Below are positions 1 through 10,683 of a DNA stretch of 64,000 nt, piece by piece. The first letter of the stretch is position 1. The number at the start of each line of letters is the position of its first letter. Both the position numbers and the translations under genes were made by a program. Origin of the DNA: Bog-473 sp963707835 (GTDB lineage Bacteria > Actinomycetota > Acidimicrobiia > Acidimicrobiales > RAAP-2); the NCBI GenBank assembly GCA_963707835.1, contig CAVPRI010000001.1:744001-808000 (forward strand). Reading direction: 5' to 3'. The notes beneath the pieces were generated by a model. That model did not search any database. It was not told the origin of the DNA and saw only the letters and a list, made by a program, of their open reading frames with translations.

Positions 1-327
1 GATGCTCCCCGCCGTCGACTCGGTGTAGTTCGGGGCCGTCCCGCCCGGGCACGTAGAGGTAGGTACGGGGCTGCCGTTGGGATTGACGCTGTAGATCGCC
101 TGGCCGATATTCGTCCCGTCACAGATGGAGGCGAAGGCAACGTTCCCGTTCGCCGCGCCGGTGAACGTGGCTCCAGCGGGGAGCGGAGCCCAGATACCCG
201 CGGCGACGAGCGCCGTTCCCATCAGACCGAGCCACGGCGCCAACCAGCTGGCGATGATGCCGGCTTCCGGGCGCGCCCCGGGGCAGCGGCGTCCTCGGGG
301 CGCGCTTCCCCTCGAGCCGAACCTCAT
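1..327 (-). CDS. Secreted propeller-like protein, C-terminus cut by window edge
   Basis: Only the first 109 codons are inside the window, from an ATG at 327. A basic N-terminus (about residues 1-25) precedes a hydrophobic stretch (LGLMGTALVAAGIWAPLPAGA) that reads as a signal peptide or anchor. The next segment, GNVAFASICDGTNIGQAIYSVNPNGS, resembles the first blade of WD40/TolB-like propellers (pattern G-x-IAF-x-S-x-G-x-IY-x-N-x-DG). A secreted or surface-anchored protein is likely; its function is not visible. There are no internal stops in the visible part. Propeller identity is an inference from one repeat only. Confidence 0.55.
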   Translation of the reverse strand, partial: MRFGSRGSAPRGRRCPGARPEAGIIASWLAPWLGLMGTALVAAGIWAPLPAGATFTGAANGNVAFASICDGTNIGQAIYSVNPNGSPVPTSTCPGGTAPNYTESTAGSI

Positions 328-633
328 GTGCAACTCCCGTCCTCTTGCACCGATCAGTCGCAGCATGCAGGTGGCGGCCAGGCGAGGTCAACGAATGAAC
401 AAGGGCCCCATGAGGAGGTGGAGGGTGACACCGTGTGGGCAACTGTGGCGGGAAGGCAAACGGGCGGTTCCACACCCCGTCGTCACACGAAGGGAGCGAG
501 ATCACGACGCGAACACAAGGTTGCAAACCTGCAAAACGGCGCACGCAGCGCATCTCGGAGAACGACGAGAAGGTTCACCTGATGTTCGCGCCGAGATCGC
601 GATCCCGGTCATCTGGGTGGGCGCTGGTGCGGA
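328..633. other. Intergenic, no gene seen
   Basis: About 306 bases between two minus-strand genes. Short frames exist on both strands, but none has coding character or a recognisable product. It should hold the promoter of the secreted protein that starts at 327; no clear -10 box at the usual position was found. Confidence 0.4.
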
Positions 634-1443
634 TCAGGGGATCGTGGCCGTCGCCGGGACCCCGAGCTCCTGGCGGAGGGCGGCGTCGGCGGCGCGTGCC
701 GTGCCGGCTCGATTGCCGAGCTCGGTCAGCCAGGCGGGGACGGCACCCGAATGGACCGAGCCTGCGGAGCTGAGGAAGGCCACGAACGCCTGCATCTGGG
801 TTTCGTCGATCTCCACCAGGTTCTGTATGGAGGTCGGCCACGAGAGCCGGTGAAGCTGCGACTCGTAGCGGCTCAGAGCGGTGCGATAGGCGCTGGCCGG
901 CGCCACCAGGTCGCCCGCCGCCGGGGCGTGTCCCAGCGCGGCGAAGGCTGAGGCCGCAGTCCCGCTGGCCCGGTCGAGCGCGGCGACATCCTGATGGTAG
1001 CTGGCGAACTGGGCGCCTAGGGGAGACCCGTGCGTCGTCACGCTCGGGGTCGTCGCGGCGACGGTGTTCCGGTGAGGACCGGCGTGGCGGAACGGACCGA
1101 CGGCGGCCACGAAGGCTCCGGCGATGAGGGAAAGCGTCACCACGGCAGCCGTCGCCCAGACCCAGGGCCGTGACCACGGTCGCCTTTCCGGCACGTGACC
1201 ATGCGTCTGTTCCGCCGGCATCGTGGGGGTGGCCGCAACGGGCGACTCAACCATGGTTGGTGGCGGCGGAGGTGGTGCGAGGTCTGTCCTTGGGGGAGAG
1301 ACCACCGAAGGCGGGACGAGGGGAGCCGGAAGAGGACGGAGCTCCGCGCTGCGCCAGTCCCAGTTTCTGATGGTGTCGGCGATCGCTTCGAGCCGCTCGT
1401 CGATCGTGCGTCCGTTCGAACCTGTCACTGCCGCCTCGTCCAC
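634..1443 (-). CDS. Single-pass membrane protein with Pro-rich cytoplasmic part
   Basis: 269 aa from a GTG start. Residues about 12-32 carry a helix ending in TIRNWDWRSA; a Pro/Ala-rich linker follows (about 35-85). One transmembrane helix (VWATAAVVTLSLIAGAFVAAVG, about residues 94-116) precedes an external, mostly helical domain of about 150 residues rich in Ala, Ser and Gln. The neighbouring gene at 1462-2377 starts with the same NWDWRSA motif and has the same Pro-rich layout, so the two are tandem paralogues at their N-termini. No catalytic motif is visible. Function unknown; envelope location is inferred from the helix. Confidence 0.6.
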   Translation of the reverse strand: MDEAAVTGSNGRTIDERLEAIADTIRNWDWRSAELRPLPAPLVPPSVVSPPRTDLAPPPPPPTMVESPVAATPTMPAEQTHGHVPERRPWSRPWVWATAAVVTLSLIAGAFVAAVGPFRHAGPHRNTVAATTPSVTTHGSPLGAQFASYHQDVAALDRASGTAASAFAALGHAPAAGDLVAPASAYRTALSRYESQLHRLSWPTSIQNLVEIDETQMQAFVAFLSSAGSVHSGAVPAWLTELGNRAGTARAADAALRQELGVPATATIP

Positions 1444-1461
1444 CTCGTCAGCAGGGCGCTC

Positions 1462-2377
1462 CTAGCCGAAGAGCCGGATGCCCTCGATGACCAGACCCAC
1501 GACCGCGGCGGCACCGACCCAGATGCCTGCGATCGCCGCCTTCGAGAGGTGCTTCTTGGGCTGACCGTCGGGTTCGGCTGCCGATTGGGTCTGGGGCGCA
1601 ACTTGCCACGCGGTCGGCGCCGCGGTCGCGGCGAAGGCGTCGGGCTGGGGCATCGGCGTATGCGCTGCGGTGACCGGTTCCGCCACCGGAGGTTGGGGCA
1701 CCTCGTGCGGAGGCACCCAGGCATGCGTCGACCAAGCCGGCGGCGGTCCGTACAGCGGAGGCTGGGGTTCGGGATATCCCGGTGCGAGCGGCGGGGCAGT
1801 GGGCGCCGGCGCATACGGTGGCGCAGTCGGGAATTGCGCGCCGTCCCGCGACGCGGGTTGCTCGGGCATCGATGTCCACGTGGGGCCATCCTGCGACGGG
1901 ATCCCGATCGGGCCGGGAGTGCCGTCAGGCGCCGGTGCCGGGAAAGGCGGTGGCGGTGGGAACCCTGGCGGGGGCGCCGCCGGGGGAGAGGGCGCAGAGT
2001 CCGGCGCCGGGAAGGCCTGGACCTGCTCGGGGGCCGGCGACTCGGTTCTGTAGGAGTCGAACCTGGCGTGGCGTGGCGGCGGCTCGAGGGAGATTCCATC
2101 GATCAGGGTCGTTGCCGGTGCCTCGGTGGGGTCCGAGCGCGGCGCCGGCGGCGTGGAGGGGTCGGACACGGGCGCCGGGACGCCACTCGTCGCGACCGAC
2201 GCGGAGCGCCAGTCCCAGTTGCGCACCGTGTGGAGTCAGCGCGTCGAGCCGGTCCTCGACCGACGGAGGATCCACGCTGCCGATCGATGCCGCGGTCTGC
2301 GTCACACTCGGCTCAGTGGGGAGATGCGGATGCGACCCGTTCGTTCGGAGGTCGACCTGAAACGGGCTGTCGCTCAC
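1462..2377 (-). CDS. Tail-anchored Pro-rich protein, frameshifted near its N-terminus
   Basis: The main frame (ends 1462) begins RNWDWRSASVAT and is very rich in Pro, Ala and Gln. It ends in one hydrophobic helix (AAIAGIWVGAAAVVGLVIEG) at the extreme C-terminus. The missing start lies upstream in another frame: GTG at 2377 reads MSDSPFQVDL and ends in SVEDRLDAL, which lines up with IDERLEAIADTIRNWDWRSA of the next gene. A single-base indel near 2240-2255 therefore splits the protein. It is a paralogue of the gene at 634-1443 over the N-terminal motif. Function unknown. Confidence 0.5.
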
Positions 2378-2669
2378 CGCGCACCGCCTCGAGGGATTGG
2401 GCCGTCGTGCGGCGGGGGCACTCTGGGGTGCGGCGGTGCCGTGGGGACAGCGGGTTGGGGGACCACGCGGGAAAATGTAGCGGTCGCGAGATCGGCCGAC
2501 GCCGTCGATTCACATGAAGTTCGTCGGGGGGTTACTCGGGTGTCATCGACATACCAAGAGTTCTCTTTCGGGCCACGATCCGTGCCGCATGAGCTGGATC
2601 TACTGCCGGCGCCCGCCTGGAGCGGTCGATCCCGCGATTGTTAGAGTCCCGCCGGTGCAACCGGTTCGG

Positions 2670-4151
2670 ATGAGCGAGGTTGAGGCCCAGATGAGGCTGC
2701 AGGCCAGCATCTCGGGCCTGGCTGACCGGGTGCCGCTCATGTCGGCTCGCAGCTTGGTCACCCGAGGGCAGCGCAACGGCTTCATCGTGCTCGGCGTGCT
2801 CCTGCTGGCCGGCCTGGTCATCGACGTGCAGCTCACCGTGACGGCACTCATCGCGGTGGCCACCATGGCCTACCTCCTCGCGGTCATCTACCGGGCCTAT
2901 CTGTTCACCCGGTCCTCGAAGGTGGACGCCCTCGAATCCGTGACCGATGAGGAGGCGTTGCTCGTCCCCGACGACGACCTCCCCTTCTACACCATCATGA
3001 TCCCGGCCTACCGGGAAGCCTCCGTCATCAAGAAGCTCATCGGGAACCTCTCCGAGATGGAGTACCCCACGGATCGCCTCGAGGTGCTGATCCTGGTCGA
3101 GGCGGACGACGACGAGACCCTGGGTGCGCTGCGAACGGCCGATCCTCCCGACCATTTCAAGATGGTGGTCGTCCCTCCGGCCGAGCCCCGCACCAAACCC
3201 AAGGCCCTGAACTTCGGCCTCACGCTCGCCAGGGGCGACATCGTGGCTGTCTACGACGTCGAGGACGAGCCGGACATCCTCCAACTCCGCCGGGCGGCCG
3301 TGGCACTGTCGCGCTTCGGACCCGAGGTCGGGTGCATCCAGGCGCAGCTCGGCGTACAGCAACGCCCGACGCAGAACATCATCACCCGGTGGTTCGCGAT
3401 CGAGTACTTGATGTGGTTCTCGTTCTTCCTGCCCGGGCTGTCGTCGCTGGGTGCACCCGATTCCTCTCGGGGGGACATCGAACCACTTCCGACGTTAGGT
3501 CCTTCGGGAACTCGGAGGCTGGGATCCGTTCAACGTGACCGAGGACGCCGACCTTGGTATCCGGATGTTCCGATAGGGGTACAACGATCGGTGCTCGAGT
3601 CGGTCACCTTCGAGGAGGCCAACAGCGACTTCGTGAATTGGGTCAAGCAGCGCTCGCGTTGGTACAAAGGGTACATCCAGACCTTGTTCATCCACCTGCG
3701 GTCTCCCGTCGAGGCTGACGCGGGAGATCGGGTCAAGGGCGTCGGGCATCTCTGCGCCTTCGTCGGAGGCACCCCTATCCTGCCGTGCTCAACCCGATCT
3801 TCTGGATCATGACGCTCGCCTGGTTCGTCGCCCAACCGCTGATCATCAAGCAGATCTTCCCGGCCCCCGTGTACTACATCGGTCTGGCGCTTTGGGTATT
3901 CGGGAACTTCCTGCTCTGGTACCTGACCGTCCTAGGCCCGCCACATGGGCACCGAGGGGCTGGTGCTGGCCGCAGTGCTCATCCCCGTGTACTGGGTCAT
4001 GATGTCCATTGCGGCCCTGAAGGCCATGTGGCAGCTGGTCATCACCCCTTCGTTCTGGGAGAAGACGACGCACGGGCTCCACAACGATGAAGCACCTCAA
4101 GCCCAAGACAGCGGCGAGCCTGAGCTGCCGGGTCTGCGGCTCGTTTCGTAG
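2670..4151 (+). pseudogene. Membrane glycosyltransferase family 2 (BcsA-like), multiply frameshifted
   Basis: The ATG at 2670 begins a GT2 enzyme with two N-terminal membrane helices, a GT-A domain (FYTIMIPAYREASVIKKLI; KALNFGL; YDVEDEPD), then the acceptor/QxxRW part (EEANSDFVNWVKQRSRWYKG). The middle strand (PLGGTSNHFRR, LRELGGWDPFNVTEDADLG) is in another frame between about 3455 and 3585 and contains two TAG codons. Further shifts near 3780 and 3950 separate the three C-terminal helices, which end at 4151. Such enzymes add sugars from nucleotide donors to polysaccharide at the membrane. At least four shifts and two stops make this either a decayed gene or a badly polished stretch. Confidence 0.75.
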
Positions 4152-4430
4152 CCTCCCGTGCGAGACACTCCTGAGTGTCGACTTGCGGATCCACCTTGAG
4201 CGGGATCGACCGGGATTTGTGCAACTCCGCGAAGGTCCGGTGTCTTAGCTGGCGATCAGGTGAACTCACCGCGACCGTTCACAAGGTCGTCCCGTTGGCA
4301 CCCCAACGTTCATCTGCGTATTGATGACCTGACCGCCACTTCGGTACAAGGGAGGCATGCATGAATCGTGTCTCTCCTACAGCGTGGTTCCCCAGTTCGC
4401 GCTACTTAGCAACGAAGGAGTAGCCGACTG

Positions 4431-5263
4431 ATGGGCGACCCCACCGTTGACATCACCATTCCTGTCCTCAACGGGGGAGAAGGCCATCCTGGGGAGTCTC
4501 CGCACGCTCTCCGGGTATCTGACGGAGCAATGCGCCTACGACTGACGATCACTGTGGTGGACAACGGAAGCAGCGACGGCACCTTCGCGCTGGCCCATTC
4601 GATGGCAGAAGCAAACCCTCGGGTTTCCGTCCTCCGACTTGAGGAAGAGGTCGAGGCCGAGCGCTCAAGCGGTCTTGGCTGGCCAGCAAAGCCGACGTCG
4701 TTGCGTACATGGATGTCGATCTGTCCACAGGCCTCGAATCGCTGGCACCACTCGTTAACCCCATCCTGGAGAACCGCTGTGATGTCGCGATCGGATCGCG
4801 GTTGCTCGGCGGTGCTCAGGTCACCAGAGGCCTCAAGCGTGAGATGATCTCGCGTACGTACAACATCATTGCTCGTTCCGGGCTCAACTATGGCATCCGG
4901 GATGCCCAATGCGGATTCAAGGCCGTCCGCACAGCTGTTGCGAAGGACCTCGTACCAAGGATTGAAGACAACGGCTGGTTCTTCGATACAGAGTTGCTTG
5001 CCCTGGCGTCTCGCGATGGATTGCAAATCAACGAAGTGCCCGTGCGCTGGATTGATGACGAGGATTCGCGAGTACGCATTGTCAAGACTGCGACTGAGGA
5101 TCTCAAAGGGATCCTGCGACTCCGGCGAGCAGACCAACGAGGTTCTGTCATGAAGGTCCGAAAGGTCGGACTCAGTACCGACACCCCGCCGGCGGAGAGC
5201 TACCCGATCCCATCCCCCGCAATGTACTACCACCGACGCTCAACCGCTGAAGCCTCGTCCTGA
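4431..5263 (+). pseudogene. Dolichol-phosphate-mannose-synthase-like GT2, frameshifted
   Basis: Starts at ATG 4431 with AAGGAG upstream. A GT-A fold of the DPM1/UgtP kind is evident: VDITIPVLN, ITVVDNGSSDGT, YMDVDLSTG (the DxD region), IGSRLLGG, DAQCGFKAV and ELLALASRDG. The reading frame changes near 4470 (EKAILGSLRTLSGY is in another frame), back near 4535, and again near 4647 (GRGRALKRSWLASKADVVAY). The last part, 4709-5263, is continuous. The likely role is transfer of a sugar to a polyprenyl phosphate, feeding the polytopic transferase encoded on the opposite strand at 5338-7127. Three indels; consensus error or decay. Confidence 0.75.
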
Positions 5264-5337
5264 TCGAATGACGCCCTTCTTCTAGGCGCCAGATCCCAAT
5301 TGCGAGTGCTCATCGGAGTGTGAGCGGTGGGTCTGCG

Positions 5338-7127
5338 TCAGCCGGCCAGGCTGGGATGCCTGATCACGCGGTACAGGCGAAACATCGGGCACTCGCCTGC
5401 GGCTGGAAAGGTGTGCACCGCGTGGCGATCCGCCGCCACTCGACCACAGCTTTGGGTATGAGATGTTGGGCGCAGTCAGTGACCCATCACCAGTGGGGTC
5501 CACGTCGAGGATGTAGTGAGCATGGAACGTGAGCGGATCAGCGAGCGTTCGTTGAAAATCACGGTCATTCGGAATGACGAAGATCTTGGGATTTGGACTT
5601 GCCAGTATCACGTTTGGGATGCAGCCACTGAAGTTGTCGACTACCACCTGGCCGCTCGCTAAATGCTCTCTGGCGAAATAGGCAGCCATCTTCTGGATCG
5701 CTGGGTACGTTGCGGGCGCCTCTTCTTCGAATGACGTCGGATGCGTGAAGAAGATGTACCCAAGGTGCTGTGTCTCCTCGTATCCGATCCTCGGGTTGGC
5801 CATGCCCATGATCGTCGTTGCAGACGATGGAGCGACGAAAGCAAGGGCGATAAGCGTGGCGAGTGTTGCTCCGAACCAGGTACGAGTCCAGCGAACCGGT
5901 GTTGAGTGCTTGGCAGGACCGAGCAGTGCTGGCACTGTGGCGAACAGGCTTCCGACCAGCAACACATCCAACGGCACAGCGGTGATGAAGTACCGGAACC
6001 AGGGCTGGATCAAATTGTGGATGTACGCAAGGAGGTGGAAGCCCAGGACTCCCCCGACAACAGCAAGCGGAGCAAAGAGCCCGATGTCGCGTCGCCTAAG
6101 GGAGAAATATGCGGCGACCAATACAACGACAGGGATTGCTGGGGCCAGATAGAAGACGTCATGGATGTCCTGAAGGATCCGAGCGTTCAGGTCGACGCTG
6201 CCGGCGACCTTGATCTGAGATGTTGTGCCGTACACCGAGGTGAACTGTTGAAAAGGTGATCCAGTGATTACATAGCTGACGATTGCCCAACCAACGAATG
6301 CGAAAGTGAACGGAATTTCGAAGACGATGAGGTCGTCGAGTCCGGGCCGAACGCGCCGCCAACCTGTTGCAGAGCTGCCGCCGCTCGTGACGCCCAGAAC
6401 AACGAGGCCCCCCAATACTGCGGCACCCACTGCTTCGTTTCGGGCGAGGTAGCACACGCCGAGTGCGACCGCGGAATAGACCAAAGAGTGGAGGTCGCGG
6501 CGTCTCAGCCATCGAAGCAGGTAGCGGCACGTGGCCAAGAGACTGAAGAGGTAGAGGCCCTCACTCATTCCGTTCCCGCCGTAGTAGACGAACATGGCGT
6601 TGAGGGCGAGGATGGTGACAAGCGTCATCCGGACCAAGCGGGTGACGCCCCACTCGGCCAAGGTCGAACGTACCTGATAGACGGCACCAGCCATGCAGAG
6701 CGCGCTGACGAGACTGGCGGCGAAGTTGTGGGAAGCCAGTGGAGTCCAGAAGTGGTAGAAGATCAATGGGAAGAAGTCGGCAATCGAGGATCCCGGGTTC
6801 CAGACGAATCCCACAGCTGCCAGGTGGGGGTCGCGGGAATAGAGGACGTCAACGCGTTGGCCATTCTGGAGACGGCATCGCCATTGAACGTCTCGTAGTG
6901 GAAGTCCAAGAGCACACCGACGAACAGGGATACAACGCGCACGAGAGCAAGAACACGAGTGTTCCTTCGGTCCGCACACTGTCGACCCGGCGGCGTAACC
7001 ACCGGCCGGTCATCCGGGCGGAGTTCCGGCGTGAAGTTGAGTCCGGGAAAGGCATTTCGGAGCGAGGGCCTTGTCGCGTCGGGAGTTCCCGTTCCTCCGG
7101 CTTGGACTCAATCACCTGCAGCGTCAT
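5338..7127 (-). pseudogene. Polytopic ArnT/PMT-like glycosyltransferase, frameshifted at both ends
   Basis: The long central frame shows about nine membrane helices, a first-loop RDPHLAAVGF segment, and the YYGGNGMSEGLYLF and YLARNEAVG segments typical of lipid-linked-sugar-dependent transferases, followed by a soluble C-terminal part. The N-terminus is in two other frames: ATG 7127 (MTLQVIESKPEE), then FVGVLLDFHYETFNGDAVSR, joining the main frame near 6860. The true C-terminus (HTFPAAGECPMFRLYRVI) is also shifted and ends at 5338, not 5282. It converges with the GT2 at 4431-5263, which could make its lipid-linked donor (inference). At least three indels. Confidence 0.7.
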
Positions 7128-7248
7128 CGACTGGCCCGCGGGCTTTCGACCCCGAAAGTGATGTCGGGAATCCCTCTTGGCGGAGAGACCAGATATCCCC
7201 GGCCGGCGCTCGATTCCGCATCCGTTGTGAACAAGGTGAACACGATCG

Positions 7249-7686
7249 TCACCCTTGGCTGACGGCGAAGATCCGCGCGACCTTTCGGCTCAACCGGGTT
7301 CGGTATCGGTCATCCCCGAAGTCCGCCTGGGATCCCCGGACGTCGAATGCGAAGAATGGATCGACTATCGCTTCGAACTGCGTGCTATCGCGGTGTACCC
7401 CGGTGGCCGGGCTGCGTGCAATCTGACTCGCTAAGACGACGGCTCGCCCCACGGCGTGCTCGAGTGAGGGAGCGCCAATGCTCGCCTGACGGATCGCCCT
7501 CCAGTCAATCCGATCGTGCGCGGAGACGAGATTCGGTGGGCTCACGGCCGGCAATCGTGAGTCACAGAGCTGGGTGACAATTCCCTGGCCAGGGAGAGCG
7601 CTTGATCCAAGTGGTCCAGGTCGGTGAGTCTCGTCGTCATGGCTCGCCGACGCCTTGCATTGGCAGTGAGCGCTGCACTGGCCCAC
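7249..7686 (-). CDS. Possible small protein of unknown function
   Basis: A 145-codon frame with an ATG start. The C-terminal half (WRAIRQASIGAPSLEHAVGR and the following VVLASQIARSP) looks protein-like; the N-terminal half, rich in Cys and His, does not. It may start internally. No family is recognised, and the neighbours (a membrane transferase and a coiled-coil protein) give no functional clue. Because this stretch is rich in indels, the true ends are uncertain. Confidence 0.3.
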   Translation of the reverse strand: MGQCSAHCQCKASASHDDETHRPGPLGSSALPGQGIVTQLCDSRLPAVSPPNLVSAHDRIDWRAIRQASIGAPSLEHAVGRAVVLASQIARSPATGVHRDSTQFEAIVDPFFAFDVRGSQADFGDDRYRTRLSRKVARIFAVSQG

Positions 7687-7849
7687 GGCACAAAGTCCGC
7701 ACGTTACGCATTGCGAGCCTGACGGCCATTCAATCGGAGACGTGAACTTCCGGGTCAGTCTTCGACAGACCCGAGGCCGGGGATCGGAGACGGTCCAGGG
7801 GCGATGCGTTCCATGGGACCGTTATCCGTCTGAGGTCCGAGCACGCTGT

Positions 7850-8367
7850 TCAATGCGCCCAGCTCCTTCGGCGGCTCGAAATCACCGTCGTGAAGCCGGC
7901 GATCGCCGCCTGAAGCTCACGGACCGTCCACGCCGAGGCGAAGGCCGCTCGCTGGGCTTCGCAGCGAATGTGTTGAGCCTCCTCAGTGGCTTCTGTGAGG
8001 ATCTGGTTGGCCTTGCCTCTGCTTCGCTGAGGATCTGGTGGATCTTGAGCTCGAGCTTGGAGATCGACGCTTCGGAGAAGCGCTGGGCCTCCACAAAGAG
8101 GCGCCCTATTTCGAACTCCGTCATCTCCACCTTCTCCACGCTGTTCAAGCGGGAGTTGGCCTGTTCCAGTCGGTTTTGCAGGTCCTCGATCGTGCTGGCG
8201 ATGGTGTGCAGCTCTGCGTTGACCCACTGAACTTCGGCTCCCGTGGAGTGCCGCTCTTGCCCGTGACCATTCTGACGACCGGCGCCGTCAGGGACCTGCG
8301 CATCGGGCTGCGCGATCCACTTGGGCTCTGGGACACCAAAGACCGAATCTGCTGGCCGGGTGGTCAT
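7850..8367 (-). CDS. Coiled-coil (DivIVA-like) protein, frameshifted
   Basis: From an ATG at 8367, a polar N-terminus is followed by a long heptad-rich helix (TIASTIEDLQNRLEQANSRL, then FEIGRLFVEAQRFSEASISK). Near 8018 the frame shifts, and the helix continues in the other frame as KANQILTEATEEAQHIRCEA, finishing at 7850. The joined helix, with its Ala/Glu-rich register, resembles DivIVA/SepF-associated or V-type ATPase stalk coiled coils. No domain beyond the coiled coil is visible. One indel; function unknown. Confidence 0.5.
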
Positions 8368-8632
8368 AGGTATCCGTTCCTACCAACGGCCTTGCATCCC
8401 AGACAAGTCAGATCCGAAGGTTTTGCCTGTCGTTCATGCTGGCGTAAGACGGGAAACACTCGCGTCACCTTGTGCGCCTCCGAACAGCGGATCGGACAGT
8501 TCCGGATGGTCCATTACGACGTTTGCCGGCCCGGATTGGGGGCTGAGTCCGGACGCCCGGCCGTGTACCCCGCCCGGCGCTTGCTCCAGGACCCGTGAAC
8601 GGCTCCAGTAATGGAAGCCCGATCCGTACGGA

Positions 8633-9483
8633 ATGCACGAGTTGCGGTTCTTCTCGGCGGATGGAAAACCTACGCTTCTGGTCAGGGACCGCGGTCAGAC
8701 GTCGTACGACCGGCCTCCTGCGACCGAACCGCACCGAATGGTCGCTCCGTCCGGGGAAGCTCCGCCACCGCAGGTTGCGACGGCCTCCGTCGCAACCTGC
8801 AAGATGTCGTCAGCGGCTGCGCCCGGCTCATTGGAACCCCCTCACGTGGCCGCACCTCCGGAATCACCTGCCATGGTGCCGACCGCGGGTCCGGCCGGTG
8901 CCGGCGGGTCCGAGGCGATCGCCGACTTTCGTCGAGGGCAGCTCGAGGTTCGTCGTGCACTCCCGGTGCTCGTCATTCATCCGACGACCCCTAGTGGACA
9001 CCCGTCTCAGAACCGCTGCAGCGTCCCCTCAAGATGGCGTACATCGCCGTGCTCGGTGTGTTGGCGGTCAGTGCACTTGGGTTGCTATTGCTCCACCTTC
9101 GACTCGGTGCGCCCAGTAAGACCCATACATCCGCGCTACGGACCACCACGACGGCTGCCGTTCAGGCGACCACGACCGAGGCGCCACCCGACGCGCCGCA
9201 ACCCAGCGCTGACGCCGCTGCGCAGGCGTTGGTGTCGAACTGGTCGTCCGGGAACAGGTCGGCCACGCTCACCGTGGCGACACCTGAGTCGGTGGCCACA
9301 CTCTTCGCAGTGCCCTATTCGAGTGGGATGGCCGAGGATCGTGGATGCAGCACCGCTTTCTCGCCCATCGTGTGCACGTTCGGCCCCCCTGGGGGCGCCT
9401 CGCCTAGCGACCACATCTACGAAGTGTTTGTTTCGCAGGCCTCAGGCGGTTGGTACGTGAGCGGCGTCAAGGTCGAGAACTGA
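8633..9483 (+). CDS. Zinc-ribbon-like, Pro-rich, membrane-anchored protein, frameshifted
   Basis: The firm part is 9034-9483: a transmembrane helix (YIAVLGVLAVSALGLLLL), a Thr/Ala/Pro-rich linker, and an external domain containing ALVSNWSSGNRSA and ending SGGWYVSGVKVEN. Upstream in other frames lie a CTSCGSS half-ribbon near 8636 and a Pro/Ala-rich linker (EAPPPQVATASVATCK). This is the layout of actinobacterial proteins with a cytoplasmic zinc ribbon, a disordered linker, one helix and an external sensor-like domain. An in-frame TAG at 8992 and two shifts separate the pieces. Joining them is an inference. Confidence 0.45.
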
Positions 9484-9501
9484 GCGAGCCGTCGCCGCCG
9501 G

Positions 9502-9991
9502 TCAGTTCTCGATCGTTCCTGACGCCGGATGTTGGAGACGGGCCAACGTGGCGTCGAGGTCGTCGAAGAAGTTGTAGCTCCGATTTACCGCTTCGGCGCC
9601 GGTCACCGCGAGCCTCGACGCGCTGGGCCAAGGCGTGGGAGAGGAGTGAGCAACACCGACCTGGTCGGTCGAGTCGGCCTCGGGTGCCCCCTGGGCGGGC
9701 TGCATCGCGCCGTTCCAAGCTGACGCGGGGCCAGTGCCAGCCCAAGCGATTGGGGTACCCGACTCGGCACGCGAACACGACGGGAGGGGAGTCTGGGACT
9801 GGTGTCGCCGGTATTGCAGCGCCCTCGACCGGGGCTGGATGCTGGACCGGATAGGTGACGGCGGGAGCAGTGCCCACACACTCGAGGTGGGCGTTCCTGA
9901 CCTTTTGAGTCAGCATCTGCTGGGAGCCCGCAAGGGCCTGGAGGACATCGACAAGCTGAGGGAGGAGCCCCTTCGTGGAGGTATTGGTCAC
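9502..9991 (-). CDS. Hypothetical protein, frameshifted
   Basis: The first half (start 9991, NTSTKGLLPQLVDVLQALAG) and second half (NRSYNFFDDLDATLARLQHP, ending 9502) lie in two frames that meet between about 9730 and 9800. The N-terminal helix and the C-terminal helix flank a Pro/Ala-rich middle. No family is recognised. It converges with the membrane-anchored protein that ends at 9483. Confidence 0.4.
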
Positions 9992-10683
9992 TGTGTCTCC
10001 TCGACGGCGTCGGACTGCCTCGCGGTTCCTGGCCCGGCGTGGGCTCAGGCTTCAGGATGACGCATCCGCGCAGGCGGTGGACGCGGGACCGAGCCGAACA
10101 ATCGCACATGGTGCGAATTCGGGCCTGCTGTCGTCGCCTACGCTCGGGCGGTGATCAGCGCCCGAGTGTGCCTGCCCTGGGTCTGTGGGCCCTCCGGGTC
10201 GAGGCCTAACGCAGGCTCCTGAAGAAGGCGCCCCATCGATGACGCAAAGCGAGATCGCTGATCACGCCCTGGGCGACCTGGAGGACCTGCGCATCGATTC
10301 GTGGGCCTTTGTGTGGCGTTCGTCCAGGAGTTCGTATCGGGAGCCCAAGCCTCGGCAGCGAGGGATGGTTCGACGATATCCAACAGGTCGATTGGGACTC
10401 GATCTGGCACGCAGGCGACGGCGCACCGTCCGACGAGGCCGCCATGGGCCGTATCGTCGTTAGCGGCCCGGGAGGCGGTTCGTCAGATCGTGACCGAGGC
10501 GCAACGCGCCCCCCTACGCCCGTTGCCGCCTCCGACACCGTCTCGTTCCGATCGGACGGGTGTGTCCGACAAGTCGGGTCGTGCCGATGTCGAAGCTCTT
10601 CCTGCGGTGGAATCCGCGGGACATGAGGGGGAGACACGGGATCCACGGTTCCGCTCTCCGTCCCAACGGCGCCGATTGCGCAC
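9992..10683. other. Unresolved stretch upstream of the sortase
   Basis: No single frame is convincing. On the plus strand, pieces such as MTQSEIADHALGDLEDLRID (10238), FDDIQQVDWDSIW (about 10368) and REAVRQIVTEAQRAP (about 10475) lie in three frames. They could together form a shifted N-terminal cytoplasmic part of the sortase that follows. On the minus strand a 90-codon frame (10138-10410) is an alternative. Frameshift density makes a choice impossible from sequence alone. Confidence 0.3.

Noticed and set aside
3440..3590. Recoding of TAG codons in the membrane glycosyltransferase (e.g. pyrrolysine)
   Set aside because: Other genes here use TAG as a normal stop, and frame changes beside the TAGs are better explained by indels or decay.
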